Below, one piece after another: positions 26,596-35,968 of a DNA stretch of 64,000 nucleotides. Position 1 is the first letter of the stretch; each line of letters starts with the position of its first letter. The position numbers and the translations under genes were made by a program. Origin of the DNA: Pycnococcus provasolii. Lineage: Eukaryota; Chlorophyta; Pseudoscourfieldiophyceae; Pseudoscourfieldiales. The notes beneath the pieces were generated by a model. That model ran no database searches and was not told the origin of the DNA. It was given only the letters and a program-made list of their open reading frames with translations. The stretch covers positions 1 to 64,000 of the forward strand of contig CP150562.1 in NCBI GenBank assembly GCA_049487715.1. The letters run 5' to 3'.

Positions 26596-27753
26596 ATGAC
26601 GACGGGGGCGCCGACTCGCGCAGCGAACGCGACGAACGCGCTCGCACTCAACCGCAAACGAGCGCCTGCGCGTGCTGGCACAAGGCAAAGGCAGCGGGTA
26701 GCAGCCGCCGCGGTTGCAACGCCAACCATGCTTCGCACCAAAAAAGACATGAGGAAGTGGGCGGCGGAGCAGCACGCGCGGGGTGCGCGCGTCATACTCG
26801 TACCCACCATGGGCGGGCTGCACGCCGGACACCTCTCGCTCATCGACCACGCAGCAAGCGTGTGCGCGAACGAAGGGGACGCAATCGTCGTCAGCGTCTA
26901 CGTCAATCCTGCACAGTTTGCACCGCACGAGGACTTTGACACATACCCGCGGAACCTAGACGACGACGTCAGGCTCATCGCTGAGACGAAAGCGACGGAG
27001 CACCTCGCCGTATTTGCACCACAGGACATGTACGCGGACGAGGAGGAAGATGACGACAACGTCCAACCAAGTGCAAGGCTGGCGGCTGAGAGAGAAGCTG
27101 ACTCGGCGATGCCAAGCACACTTAAGACGCACGTAGTTCCCTGCGGCTCGCTTGCCGCGGGCCTTTGCGCGGAGAGTCGGCCGCACTTCTTCGGCGGTGT
27201 GTGCACGGTAGTTCTCAAGCTATTCAACGTCACCTCGGCGGATGTCGCGGTGTTCGGCGAGAAGGACTTCCAGCAGCTGTGCATCGTGCGCGCTATGGCA
27301 AGGCACCTCGACGTTCCCGTGCGCGTCGAGTCCGCACCTCTCGTGCGCGACGACGACCTGCTCGCTCTGAGCAGCCGCAACCGAGGCCTCTCCGAAGATG
27401 CGAGACTTGCGGCGTCAAGCAGCCTTCCAGTTTCCATGTTGAGCGTCTCCGCCGCCGCTGAGGCGGATCGCGCGCTGACATTGCCTGCAGACGCGCCGCC
27501 ACCGCCACCGACGTGGGAGGTTGCTTCCTGCTTGGAGGCACGTATTGCGAAAGCGTGTTCGGAGGCTGGCGGTGAGGTGGACTATGTCACCGCCGTGGAC
27601 CGCGAGACGCTGCAGCCGATTGGTAGCGTGAAGGGCTGTAGTGCGGACATAGAATTGCCCGACGGCTGGACTCGCGCTCTTCCTGAAGGCGCGAGAATGT
27701 GCGCGGCGGTGGTGTACGGCGGTGTGAGGTTGCTTGACAACGTGGCATTGTAG
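26596..27753 (+). CDS. panC: Pantothenate synthetase, 385 aa
   Basis: Condenses pantoate and beta-alanine, using ATP, to make pantothenate for coenzyme A. Motifs are complete: VPTMGGLHAGHLSLIDHA at about 69-86, VVSVYVNPAQFAPHEDFDTYPR, HFFGGVCTVVLKLFNVTSADVAVFGEKDFQQL, VESAPLVRDDDLLALSSRN. The first 45 residues are Arg/Ala-rich and outside the conserved core, which suggests a plastid or mitochondrial transit peptide. An acidic insert (DEEEDDDN) lies before the AxGL region. Bacterial PanC is about 280 aa, so about 100 aa are extension and inserts. The stop is TAG immediately followed by TGA, and dispersed-repeat copy D starts five bases after the stop. Confidence 0.95.
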   Translation: MTTGAPTRAANATNALALNRKRAPARAGTRQRQRVAAAAVATPTMLRTKKDMRKWAAEQHARGARVILVPTMGGLHAGHLSLIDHAASVCANEGDAIVVSVYVNPAQFAPHEDFDTYPRNLDDDVRLIAETKATEHLAVFAPQDMYADEEEDDDNVQPSARLAAEREADSAMPSTLKTHVVPCGSLAAGLCAESRPHFFGGVCTVVLKLFNVTSADVAVFGEKDFQQLCIVRAMARHLDVPVRVESAPLVRDDDLLALSSRNRGLSEDARLAASSSLPVSMLSVSAAAEADRALTLPADAPPPPPTWEVASCLEARIAKACSEAGGEVDYVTAVDRETLQPIGSVKGCSADIELPDGWTRALPEGARMCAAVVYGGVRLLDNVAL

Positions 27754-27758
27754 TGAAC

Positions 27759-28148
27759 CTGAGATCCCTCATTCAGTAACGAAGTGTACTTTGCTCTATC
27801 CAGCGGTTGTCCATTCACACCATTCACTTTCACCATTCAGCACATTCACCGGTGCCATTCACTTCGCGTTTTTGTACATTGCGCAGGTGATTTCGAAGGT
27901 TGTATCACTCTATCAGGGCGCTTTCGTTGGCTCAGTGAGGTCTCCGGTTGTGACTTGTTTTCGTTGATGTCGTCGCCAGCGCCACCAACCGTGCATCAAC
28001 ACGATGACTCAAGGGTCACACTTACTACTCTACCTGCGGCTAGAGTAGTATCTAAAGGAGTCCAACGTGTGGGAAAAGGAGCTGTCTTGGAGTTGAGACT
28101 GCAATCATGTATTTACAAACAATGTACACACAAACTCCTACGAGTTAT
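27759..28148 (+). repeat. Dispersed 3'-end repeat, copy D (near full length)
   Basis: Starts CTGAGATCCCTCATTCAG five bases after the panC stop. It shares every block of copy B, including CATTCA-rich sequence, CAGGGCGCTTTCGTTGG, CACCAACCGTGCATCAACACG, a TCTAAAGGAGTCCAAC segment and the ACACACAAACTCCTA tail. Confidence 0.9.
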
Positions 28149-29969
28149 TTTCAAAAAAGTCCTCGTCAGCGTCTTCACTCCAATCACTGATGACACGCGC
28201 GTGGAAAACGTCCGTCTCCGCCTCGCTTTCCAAGAGTCCCGCACCTGCCTGCTAGAGGAGCGGTCGCATCGTACGACGTGTCGTCGAGAAATAGTGCGGT
28301 GGCGCCACTGACGCGTGCGCGTATGCGTGCACGCGACGACGTGCTGCGCGTGCTGCGCTGCAGCGGATGATTGTGAGAGAATGCTCGCTCAAAACAGTCG
28401 AAACGAGTCGGAGCTCGGGTCGGAAGGGGGAAAGCAGGTCGGGCCAGCCCGTCGGGTTACGGGGACCCCTTTTCCATGTGATTTTTCACTTTTACCACCA
28501 ACCATCCGGGATTCCTCGTTGGTCCCTCACGGTAGTCGGTGAGGGCCCGGAAAATCGGGCCCAAATCGGGCCCCCCCGTTTGCACAAAACTTCAATGGCG
28601 TCGTGCGAAGTCCCCGACGTTTTCTTTGTGTGGGTGGGTTCTAGAGGTCCAATAACGATGTTAGTCTATCGGTTATGGTGTCGCCGCGAGTTACCATTCA
28701 CCATTCACGACGCGGTGGCCGCTACAATACCCACGTCAAGAGTGAAGGCGTTGGACAACGGCTTGCAACTCGTACCGCGGAGGTGGCGGCGCAGAGCGAG
28801 TCAAGACTCGGAAGGAGATTATGGAGAGGAAGAGCCTTTTGGATTTCTTCGTGGACAGGCACGACCAACAATACATAGGACGCCCGCGCAAGTGCTGAGC
28901 GACCTCGCGTTTGTTCGTGTCGTCGACGCTGAAGTCGACGCCGTGCTACGTGTTGACGGCAGTGCGACGGATCGCGTACCGCGTCCGTCACTTGAGCGAG
29001 AAAGAGAAAGACGATCGGAAGCACCTCTCACTGAGCGCAAACACTACCGCGCTTCGCCCGACTCGGTGCTCCTTCCTCGCCTCGTCAAGGCGAAGAAGGC
29101 TAACGAGGTAGTAGCACGCTAAAGAACTCCACAACTCTTAGTATTCATAATCTAGCACGAACGTCAAAAACGAGTGACGACGTGAAAATAAACCAAAAGT
29201 GTAGAATGAAGTTACAGTGGGGGAAAAAGGGAAGGGCGAGCCTCGTGAGGCTCGAGTCCCAAGGGGACCTACAGGTCGAGGAATTCCTGGACCTAATTGG
29301 TCTGCCGACCAAATAAGTCCATGAATTCAATTCTCCGACTTCTGACAGATGCCACTCTGTAATATCTGTCAAACCACCCACCAAACTATCAGACAACCGT
29401 CGATCCAGGCGCCAACCCTAGATCTGATCACAGCCGTCCATCATACTAATTATTCCATGTAAACCAGGTACCCATTGTTGAACGGATACCTGTCCAACCA
29501 AACCCCTAACTGCATGCTGATCCATCGCTCACACGCGTCGGCAGGCTGTCGCTGCGTACGCTGCTTTTCGGTGAGTGCAAGAGCGGTTGGTCTCCGCCTG
29601 GCTGTGTGTGCTGGCGCGTGGTCGCCCCTCTGCCTCTTCGACGGGTCGGGCAGAGCCAGAACGGTCACAGGCACAGCCACCTTACGCCACCATGGCAGGG
29701 CGTTTTGGTGGTTGTGCAAGCCAGTCGCAGAAGCCGGGGAGAAAAAGCGCAGCCTAAAAGGGGGACCTAAAGGGCGGAAACGAGGGGGAAAGTAAAACTT
29801 CGCCATTATGTACCTCGAAAATCCAGCCTTGCAAGGGGGCGGGCAGGGCGCGCACAGGGAACATGACGTCACGGGACGCACCAAGTTCGCGGCCCATGGG
29901 AGGAAAGGGGTTGCCTGGGTGAGAGGGAAGCTTCGTTAGCCGTTCCCTATCCGGACTGGGACGTTATCA
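28149..29969. other. 1.8-kb region without a supported gene
   Basis: Several frames of 60-250 codons are open but none shows a recognisable motif or consistent start context. A 16-bp perfect hairpin (GAGCCTCGTGAGGCTC) lies near 29238-29253. A minus-strand acidic segment at about 28150-28258 (ESEAETDVFHARVISDW) is preceded by an in-frame stop and could be a terminal exon. The last part should contain the ABCG promoter. It may be degenerate mobile-element DNA. Confidence 0.4.
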
Positions 29970-32765
29970 ATGGCGGCGGAGACGGACACGGACACGGTGC
30001 CGCACGCGTCTCTGCTGATACCTGCGACCGCGTACGAGCTCAGAGTCACGCCGACCGTCGTTCGGCACGGCGTCACCGCGATACGAGCTGAGGTCGTGAC
30101 GGCGCAGGACCAGACGGTCGTGGGGACGCTGCACGGCCAGCTCGTCGACCGTGGCCGACTCGCAGATGCGCGACAATCTTTCTACGACGCTTGCGCTCAG
30201 GCAACCGCCTCGATTGCCGTAGACAACGAGTTCAGCAGTCTGCTCACCACAGTGGCCAGGGGAATATGCCACGAAGACGGGTCTCTGCAGCAAAGCGAAG
30301 TGGACGGGCTGAGCGAACGCGAACGTGCGAACGCGTCGAAGGGAGGTTTCGTGCACCTTGGCATGCTCGACCTGCAGCACAAACACAGGTCGGACGACGT
30401 TGGCGCGCGTGTCGTTAAGACGCTCCTCGAGTGGATGGCTGGACGCTGGACCATCGCAGTGCTCACGTCAGGCTTGAAGAAGGAAGCGTCGGAAGCAGGC
30501 GGCGAAAGCGAGGCGAAAAGGCAACTTGCGTTCGCCAAGGTTGCGCGACAGCGATCAAGGCTCGGCTTCCAACCCACGAGACGGGGCGTCATCGACGCGT
30601 GGTGGTACCTCGTTCCCGAAAGGCTGCGTTTGCTTGAAAAGGATGACGTGCGACTGCTCGGCACTGCAAACAGCACGTCCGTCGGCGTTCGGTTTGAGCA
30701 GCTGAGTTACTTCCCAGCCGGGAGATCTGGAAAGCAGGTGCTGCGCGACGTGTGCGCGCGTGCTCCGGCGGCGCAGCTGACAGCGTTGATGGGCCCTTCC
30801 GGTTCTGGCAAGACGAGCTTGCTGACTGTTGGCGCGGGCATGACACCCGCAAGCGCCGCCATCACCGGATGCGTTGCATTCGTGCGCGGCGATACGGGCA
30901 GTTCGAGGAAACAGCAGAAGCGACTGAATGCGCTGCCTCGTGAGCAGATGGGTTTTGTGTTCCAAGACGACGTGATGTTTGGGAATCTAAGCGTCCGGGA
31001 AACGCTCATGTTTGTGTCGCAGCTGAAAATTTTGCGTGCTCAAGGATGGAGTGATGATCTCAAACAGCACGCGTCGAAGAAAGTAGACACCACCCTCGAG
31101 CAACTTGGGCTCACACACGTCGCCGATAGTCGCGTCGGGGATGCGCGCCTTCGAGGCGTGAGCGGAGGCGAACGAAAGCGGTTGGCGGTTGGCATGGAGC
31201 TGTGTGGGCTCTATCCACCACCCCTGCTTCTCATGGACGAGCCAACCACAGGCCTCGACTCCGCGTCGGCTCTCAGCTTGATGCAGGTGCTGCGTCGATT
31301 GACGTCCGATGGCCACACCGTCATTGCAAGCATCCATCAGCCTCGAACGACATCCTTCGAGCTCACACACCACCTAATCCTCATGCACGGAGGTGAGGTG
31401 TGCTTTGACGGCGAAAGTTCGGATGTCGTATCTCAGCTAGAATTCGCTCTTGCAAAAACAATCCCGCCTCGTACGAACACAGCCGACTGGCTAATGGACG
31501 TGCTAACGAATGACGAGGACGGCGTAAATGCAGCGGCGGCTTGGCGACGCACAAAGGCAAAGGATAGCATGGATAATTTAGCGGAAGTGGCTGGGCCCAT
31601 CGACGACGACGATGTCGTTGTCGAGGCGATGGAAGCGAAACACGCGTCGTCACCGAAGAGCGCTGTCAATGCCACAGTCACGGCTGTCGTTGAGATGGGG
31701 CTCCTGTTTCGCAGAGCGCTGATTCAGCAGCGCGGGACGAGCCTGACGTTTGCTAACCTCGTCAGCACAGCGTTCGCAACGCTGTGGTCCGCGTGCTTCT
31801 GGTTCAATCTGGATGGTCGGACGACGGCAAAGCTATTTGAGCGAAGATCTTTGCTCTTCTTCATGCTCATCTCCCAGGCAAATGCCATTGTCATTGCTTC
31901 CGTGAACGCATTCGCGAGCGAAAGAGTCATCCTGACGCGAGATAAGGCAAAGGGCCTCTATCGGACTTCCACTTATTTCATCGCAAAGACGCTGAGCGAT
32001 GGCATGAATATCTTGATTATGCCTCTCTTCTACGCCGTGATTGTGTACTTTGCGTGCAATCTTCGCCGTGACGGTGACGGATACTACTTCTTCAGCTTCA
32101 TCGCCACATTCGTGTACGTCCACCCTCTAATAACCAGCCACGGCGCACAAACAACAAACACTAACATCTTAACACACTAAAATAAAACAGGCTTTCCATC
32201 CAGGTTGCGCAGAGCGTTGGGTAAGTTTTTCTTTGAACCACCCACGACGCAACAAACGACATGCACTAAACATTTTTAAACACACTAAACATGCTGCAGG
32301 TTGCTCTTTTCAGCCATCTTCCCCAACGTTCAAATGAGTTTAATCCTTGCCCCGCAGATAACGCTTAGCATACTTATCCTCGGTGGTTTCTATCTATCGT
32401 ACGACAATCTTCCCACGTTCGTTCGTTGGCTTTCGTGGCTTAGCTTTGCCCGGTACTCGTTTACTGCCATGGTACTGAATGAGTTTGGCAATCGAGAATT
32501 TTCCCACTGTCTTCCGAAATGTGATTCTGTGAGTACTGTTGATTTGGACGTGGACCGCGTTGGTATCTCATCTGCACTGTGTCGCATGCCAGGCGAGCAG
32601 GAGTGCACGATAGCGTACGGCGACGACGTCGTTCGAAGTATGTACATGCATGAAGAAAGCTGGCCAATTGGGAAACCAACCATGGGAGCATGTCTGGCTA
32701 TCCTTGTGGTGTATCAACTCGTCTGCAGGGGCATGGCGTTTATCGCGCTCATACGCAACTACTAA
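29970..32765 (+). CDS. ABCG (White-type) half-transporter, three exons with 17-nt microexon
   Basis: Exons: 29970-32111 (or 32117), 32204-32220 and 32300-32765, about 874 aa. An N-terminal region of about 240 aa has no recognised domain. The nucleotide-binding domain has Walker A (MGPSGSGKTSLL, about residue 273), Q-loop (GFVFQDDVMFGNLSVRETL), signature (GVSGGERKRLAVG), Walker B (PLLLMDEPTTGLDSASAL) and H-loop (VIASIHQPR). A six-helix membrane domain follows. Splicing restores VAQSVGLLFSAIFPNVQMSL, a conserved ABCG helix, across the microexon. Intron 2 has GTAAGT and TGCAG. Both introns are AT-rich and under 100 nt. NBD-TMD order and one NBD mean it must dimerise. Substrate unknown. It converges on the sialidase-like gene with a 72-bp gap. 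Confidence 0.92.
32204..32220 (+). other. 17-nt microexon of the ABCG gene
   Basis: Sequence GTTGCGCAGAGCGTTGG, flanked by CATCCAG on the left and GTAAGT on the right. It supplies V-A-Q-S-V plus two bases of the next Gly codon and keeps the frame between the flanking exons. Confidence 0.85.
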
Positions 32766-32837
32766 AGTATCCTATTTGTAGTACTAATTATTGATTCGAT
32801 AGTTCAAGTTTACAAAATACTAGTAGAAATGCCGTCT

Positions 32838-34814
32838 TCAATTCAGGCAATCCTTCGATGACTCGCCGCAATACTCTCCCCTGAGACGCCATCGAACAGC
32901 GCGCACGCCGGAGGTGGTCGCTAAGGGATGCTTCTTTGTTAGCGTCGTCGCCTGCTGCTGCAGCTGCTCCAGTTCCTCAACGTCTCGACGAACATTCACG
33001 GCGTACGTCATAACAACGAAACATCCCACCTGCTTCAGGCTAGGTGCATCGTACGTTTCACCCGCGCGAACTGGTGACGCGACGTGAGTCTCCACGTGCC
33101 ATGTGCGACCTTCGTTATCCGAACTTAGCACTGTGAGATTTCCACGCGAAGGTGAAGGCGATCTTGAAGACGGCGGCTGGTGGTGATTGACAGCCGCAAG
33201 CAGCACGTCAACGCCTCCGGCGGTAGGGCTGTGTGTCAGCCTTAGAATGGACAGGCGGCTGCCGCCATTGGGAAGCGACGACCAGATCTCAGGCTGTGCC
33301 CAAGCAATTCCATCCGCGCTCTTGCTCGCAACGGTCGCTCCCGACGCGTCGCGGGATAGCATGTGCAAAACTGGAGGCTCCTGTCGTACGTCATCGCCGA
33401 CTTGCCTGCGCTGCTTTAGATTCGGGACGGGCAGGACGACGGTGTCATACAGATCGGTTCCCGCCATTCGTGGACTTCGTGCCCAGTGATGCCCGCCGTC
33501 GCGGCTTACGATCGTTCCCGAAAAGATTCGAGGTGGAGGCTGCAGGCGTTCGATGGCGCGGCGTGACATCGGAGGTGCGGAGGATAATCGTGACGGCGTG
33601 TCTGTGCACATCGCCCGACCTCGAGGCGCCTCCGCCCAGAAGGGAAGCACCCAAGTCTCGTCGGATTGCAAGCGCATCGAAAGGCTGCCTCGCTGAGGCA
33701 CGAGAGCCACGGGTGGGCCCGCCAGCAGCTTTGGCGTGACGATATCCGTGCCGTCGCCAAGGGGTTCCTCCTCGGGAAGCACATTCCAGCTGTCGCTCCA
33801 AGACCCCATGTCGTCGCCGGATGCCAAATCCAGCGCCATCGCACGCACGTCGCCCCCTCGGCTCCAGCGTGGCGCGTCCGGCCCGCGAGCCTGCTCAAAT
33901 TCGCCGGAGACGATCGTCCCGCCCTTTCGACGAATGCGCCGATACTGCGCATCCGTCAGCGCGGGAGCGGCGCGGGCGGACGACATGTACTTCACGCCGT
34001 CGTGCGAGTAGACGAACGTGCGGTGCAGGTTGGTCATGGGCGTTGCCAGCAGGTGCCTTCTCCGCTGCCGCTGCCGCGCACCCATGGTATTCGCACCTGG
34101 GCGCCAGAGTCGCGGCGCGCGTCGCTGTCTCGCCTTGCACGCCTCGCTCGGACACCACCAGCACTGCCTGCTCTCGGCGTACATGAGCATGAGCCTGGAC
34201 GCCTCTCGCGGCGGGCGGAAGAGCACGGGGTGCCACGGAACTCCCGCCCCCCGCCCGTGATCGTGATCGCGCGTCGGCGCCTCGCTTGGTTTGGCCCACG
34301 TCGCCCCAAGGTCGTCGGAGTAGCTGACGAGCACGCGCTGCGCGTCGTCACCCGCGATGCGATAGCTCGCCTGCCACGCGACGACGAGGCGGGGCGTGGG
34401 CCTCGCACTCGCCGCCTGCTTTGACGTCAGCACCGCCTCTACTGTCGTAGCCGTGTGCACGCCGAAGCTCACGTTCGTTTCGTACACCCAACCTTTGCTT
34501 TCTGCGTGCGGCTTGCGAAAGACGCGTCCCGCGTGGTACACGCAGGCGGGCAACGGCGACGGAGGAGGAGGAGGCAAGCTGATCGTCGCGGAGAAGGACC
34601 CCGATCCGTCCGCGTCCGCGTCAGCTTGAACGCTGCGCTTCTCCACGTCGTCGTGTGCGTCGAGCAGTGCGTCAAGTACGTCGACGTCGAGTTGCGCGCC
34701 CGCCTGGTGTCTGTTGAGTATGTGGAAGTGCACGACGACGTAGTTTGTGACCGTTAAGAGCGCGAGGACGGCGAGCAGCACGACGAGTCGTGAGGGCCGG
34801 GCCGGCGCGGACAT
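32838..34814 (-). CDS. Sialidase-like BNR-repeat type II membrane protein, 658 aa
   Basis: Start at 34814 (MSAPARPSRLVVLL), right after a CCCCT tract. A signal anchor spans about residues 9-33. The lumenal part carries at least three Asp boxes of the S-x-D-x-G-x-T-W kind: SYSDDLGATWAKP, SRDGGHHWARSP and SSDNEGRTWHVET. It also has WHPVLFRPPREASRLMLMYAE, typical of BNR-type sialidase propellers. A classical N-terminal FRIP arginine motif is not obvious, so catalytic sialidase activity is uncertain. It could act on another glycan or be a binding propeller. The orientation places the domain in the Golgi or outside the cell. The window also has two GT29 genes, so a role in sialic-acid-like glycan turnover is plausible. 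Confidence 0.78.
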   Translation of the reverse strand: MSAPARPSRLVVLLAVLALLTVTNYVVVHFHILNRHQAGAQLDVDVLDALLDAHDDVEKRSVQADADADGSGSFSATISLPPPPPSPLPACVYHAGRVFRKPHAESKGWVYETNVSFGVHTATTVEAVLTSKQAASARPTPRLVVAWQASYRIAGDDAQRVLVSYSDDLGATWAKPSEAPTRDHDHGRGAGVPWHPVLFRPPREASRLMLMYAESRQCWWCPSEACKARQRRAPRLWRPGANTMGARQRQRRRHLLATPMTNLHRTFVYSHDGVKYMSSARAAPALTDAQYRRIRRKGGTIVSGEFEQARGPDAPRWSRGGDVRAMALDLASGDDMGSWSDSWNVLPEEEPLGDGTDIVTPKLLAGPPVALVPQRGSLSMRLQSDETWVLPFWAEAPRGRAMCTDTPSRLSSAPPMSRRAIERLQPPPRIFSGTIVSRDGGHHWARSPRMAGTDLYDTVVLPVPNLKQRRQVGDDVRQEPPVLHMLSRDASGATVASKSADGIAWAQPEIWSSLPNGGSRLSILRLTHSPTAGGVDVLLAAVNHHQPPSSRSPSPSRGNLTVLSSDNEGRTWHVETHVASPVRAGETYDAPSLKQVGCFVVMTYAVNVRRDVEELEQLQQQATTLTKKHPLATTSGVRAVRWRLRGEYCGESSKDCLN

Positions 34815-34857
34815 GCGGTTGAGGTGGGAGAGTGCTGGAAGACGTCGGGGGTCCCGT

Positions 34858-34890
34858 GGGGAGAAGGGAAGGGGAGGGGAGGGGAGGGCC
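34858..34890 (-). promoter_or_regulatory. CCCCT tract upstream of sialidase-like gene
   Basis: Sense strand reads CCCTCCCCTCCCCTCCCCTT, about 45-75 nt before the ATG at 34814. A single CCTAACCCTA telomere-like motif lies at about 34912. Confidence 0.5.
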
Positions 34891-35089
34891 CCGCGTCCCA
34901 GGTGCCCCCTCCTAACCCTACGTACCACCTCAGCCCTCATCATTGATCGATCCCAGGACCCAGGTCAGGTCAGGGAAGGGGACGGCGCACCGAGGGATGC
35001 ACTTGACCATCATAATACACCTCGTGCAACTACGGCCATTCAAGGTGACTGGTGACCTCACGCACTCACTGGTGAGCGCTGATAAATTG

Positions 35090-35656
35090 TTACAGACTAC
35101 TCTCGCCACGTAGCTGGATACCCATGAAGGCGCGCCTCAGCCTGTCGCCTATCGGAGTCACAGTCACGCGGTCCGAGCTCGACACAAACGCGTGCGTGAA
35201 GTCCACCACCGCCTTGGGAACGGCGGTGACGTCCCCGTCGGGCGAACGCACGTCGGACGCGGCAAACACGCCGCAGCGGTATGTTACGGCGGACCTGCCT
35301 AGCTTCGCGACGCCGACGCCAACCTGCACCTCCTCCGGAAAGCTCACCTGCCCCAGGAAGATCGTCCTCACTTCCACCGCGAGTCCCACCTGCCCGTCGA
35401 CGCCGTCTGGCGGCGCGAACCCCGTCGACGAGTTCAGGTACGCGTTAATCGCGTGGTCGCACCACTCCACGTACGCCGTGTTGTTCGCGTGGCTGTACGC
35501 GTCTTGGTCATTCCACCTCACCTGAAACGGAGAGGTGATGTGCGGGAAGTGCGCGGGTCTGAGTGCGATCGAGTATGCCCTGCGCGCGCGGTTGGACTCC
35601 ACGTCTGGCAGCATGGTGGCGTGCGCGAGCGGCGCGGCTGTGTTGCTGCTGCTCAT
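35090..35656 (-). CDS. Hotdog-fold acyl-CoA thioesterase-like protein, 188 aa
   Basis: The only suitable ATG in frame is at 35656 (MSSSNTAAPLAHATM). The upstream open extension has no ATG. The core F.VRWNDQDAYSHANNTAYVEWCDHAINAYL is the 4-hydroxybenzoyl-CoA thioesterase-type hotdog signature, with the catalytic Asp in the WNDQD segment. EVRTIFLGQVSFPEEVQVGVGVAKLGRSAVTYRCGVF forms the following strands. About 30 residues precede the domain. Such enzymes hydrolyse acyl-CoA or acyl-ACP thioesters; the chain preference is unknown. It is divergent from the MYND gene and lies behind the sialidase-like gene on the same strand. Confidence 0.85.
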   Translation of the reverse strand: MSSSNTAAPLAHATMLPDVESNRARRAYSIALRPAHFPHITSPFQVRWNDQDAYSHANNTAYVEWCDHAINAYLNSSTGFAPPDGVDGQVGLAVEVRTIFLGQVSFPEEVQVGVGVAKLGRSAVTYRCGVFAASDVRSPDGDVTAVPKAVVDFTHAFVSSSDRVTVTPIGDRLRRAFMGIQLRGESSL

Positions 35657-35968
35657 GGTCAGAGGCGCGCCTGCGCTAGGCAATAGGTTAATGAGCTTCT
35701 TCCTGTACTTGAGAATCGCGCCCGGCACAGCATCCACCTGGGGGCATGCGGCGCCGGAGAGAGTGAGTGACGGATGTGACCGCCAGGTGAGAAAAAAAAA
35801 CAGAGAAGCAAAAACCGAACAGGAACAACTTCTCTGTGTAACAATGGTTCCCCCTTTTCTGTCCAGAGTCCCCCGCCCCCTCCCGCTTCCGAAGACCCAC
35901 CTTTTGCGACCTCCTTTTGCGTTGACCTCGCGCTAGCCAGCTAGCACACACAACAACACGCAACACCA

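Noticed and set aside
28367-29122. 251-codon plus-strand frame
   Set aside because: No recognisable motif, no good start context, and competing frames on both strands.
29450-29884. 144-codon minus-strand frame
   Set aside because: No domain or composition support. Probably chance in the ABCG upstream region.
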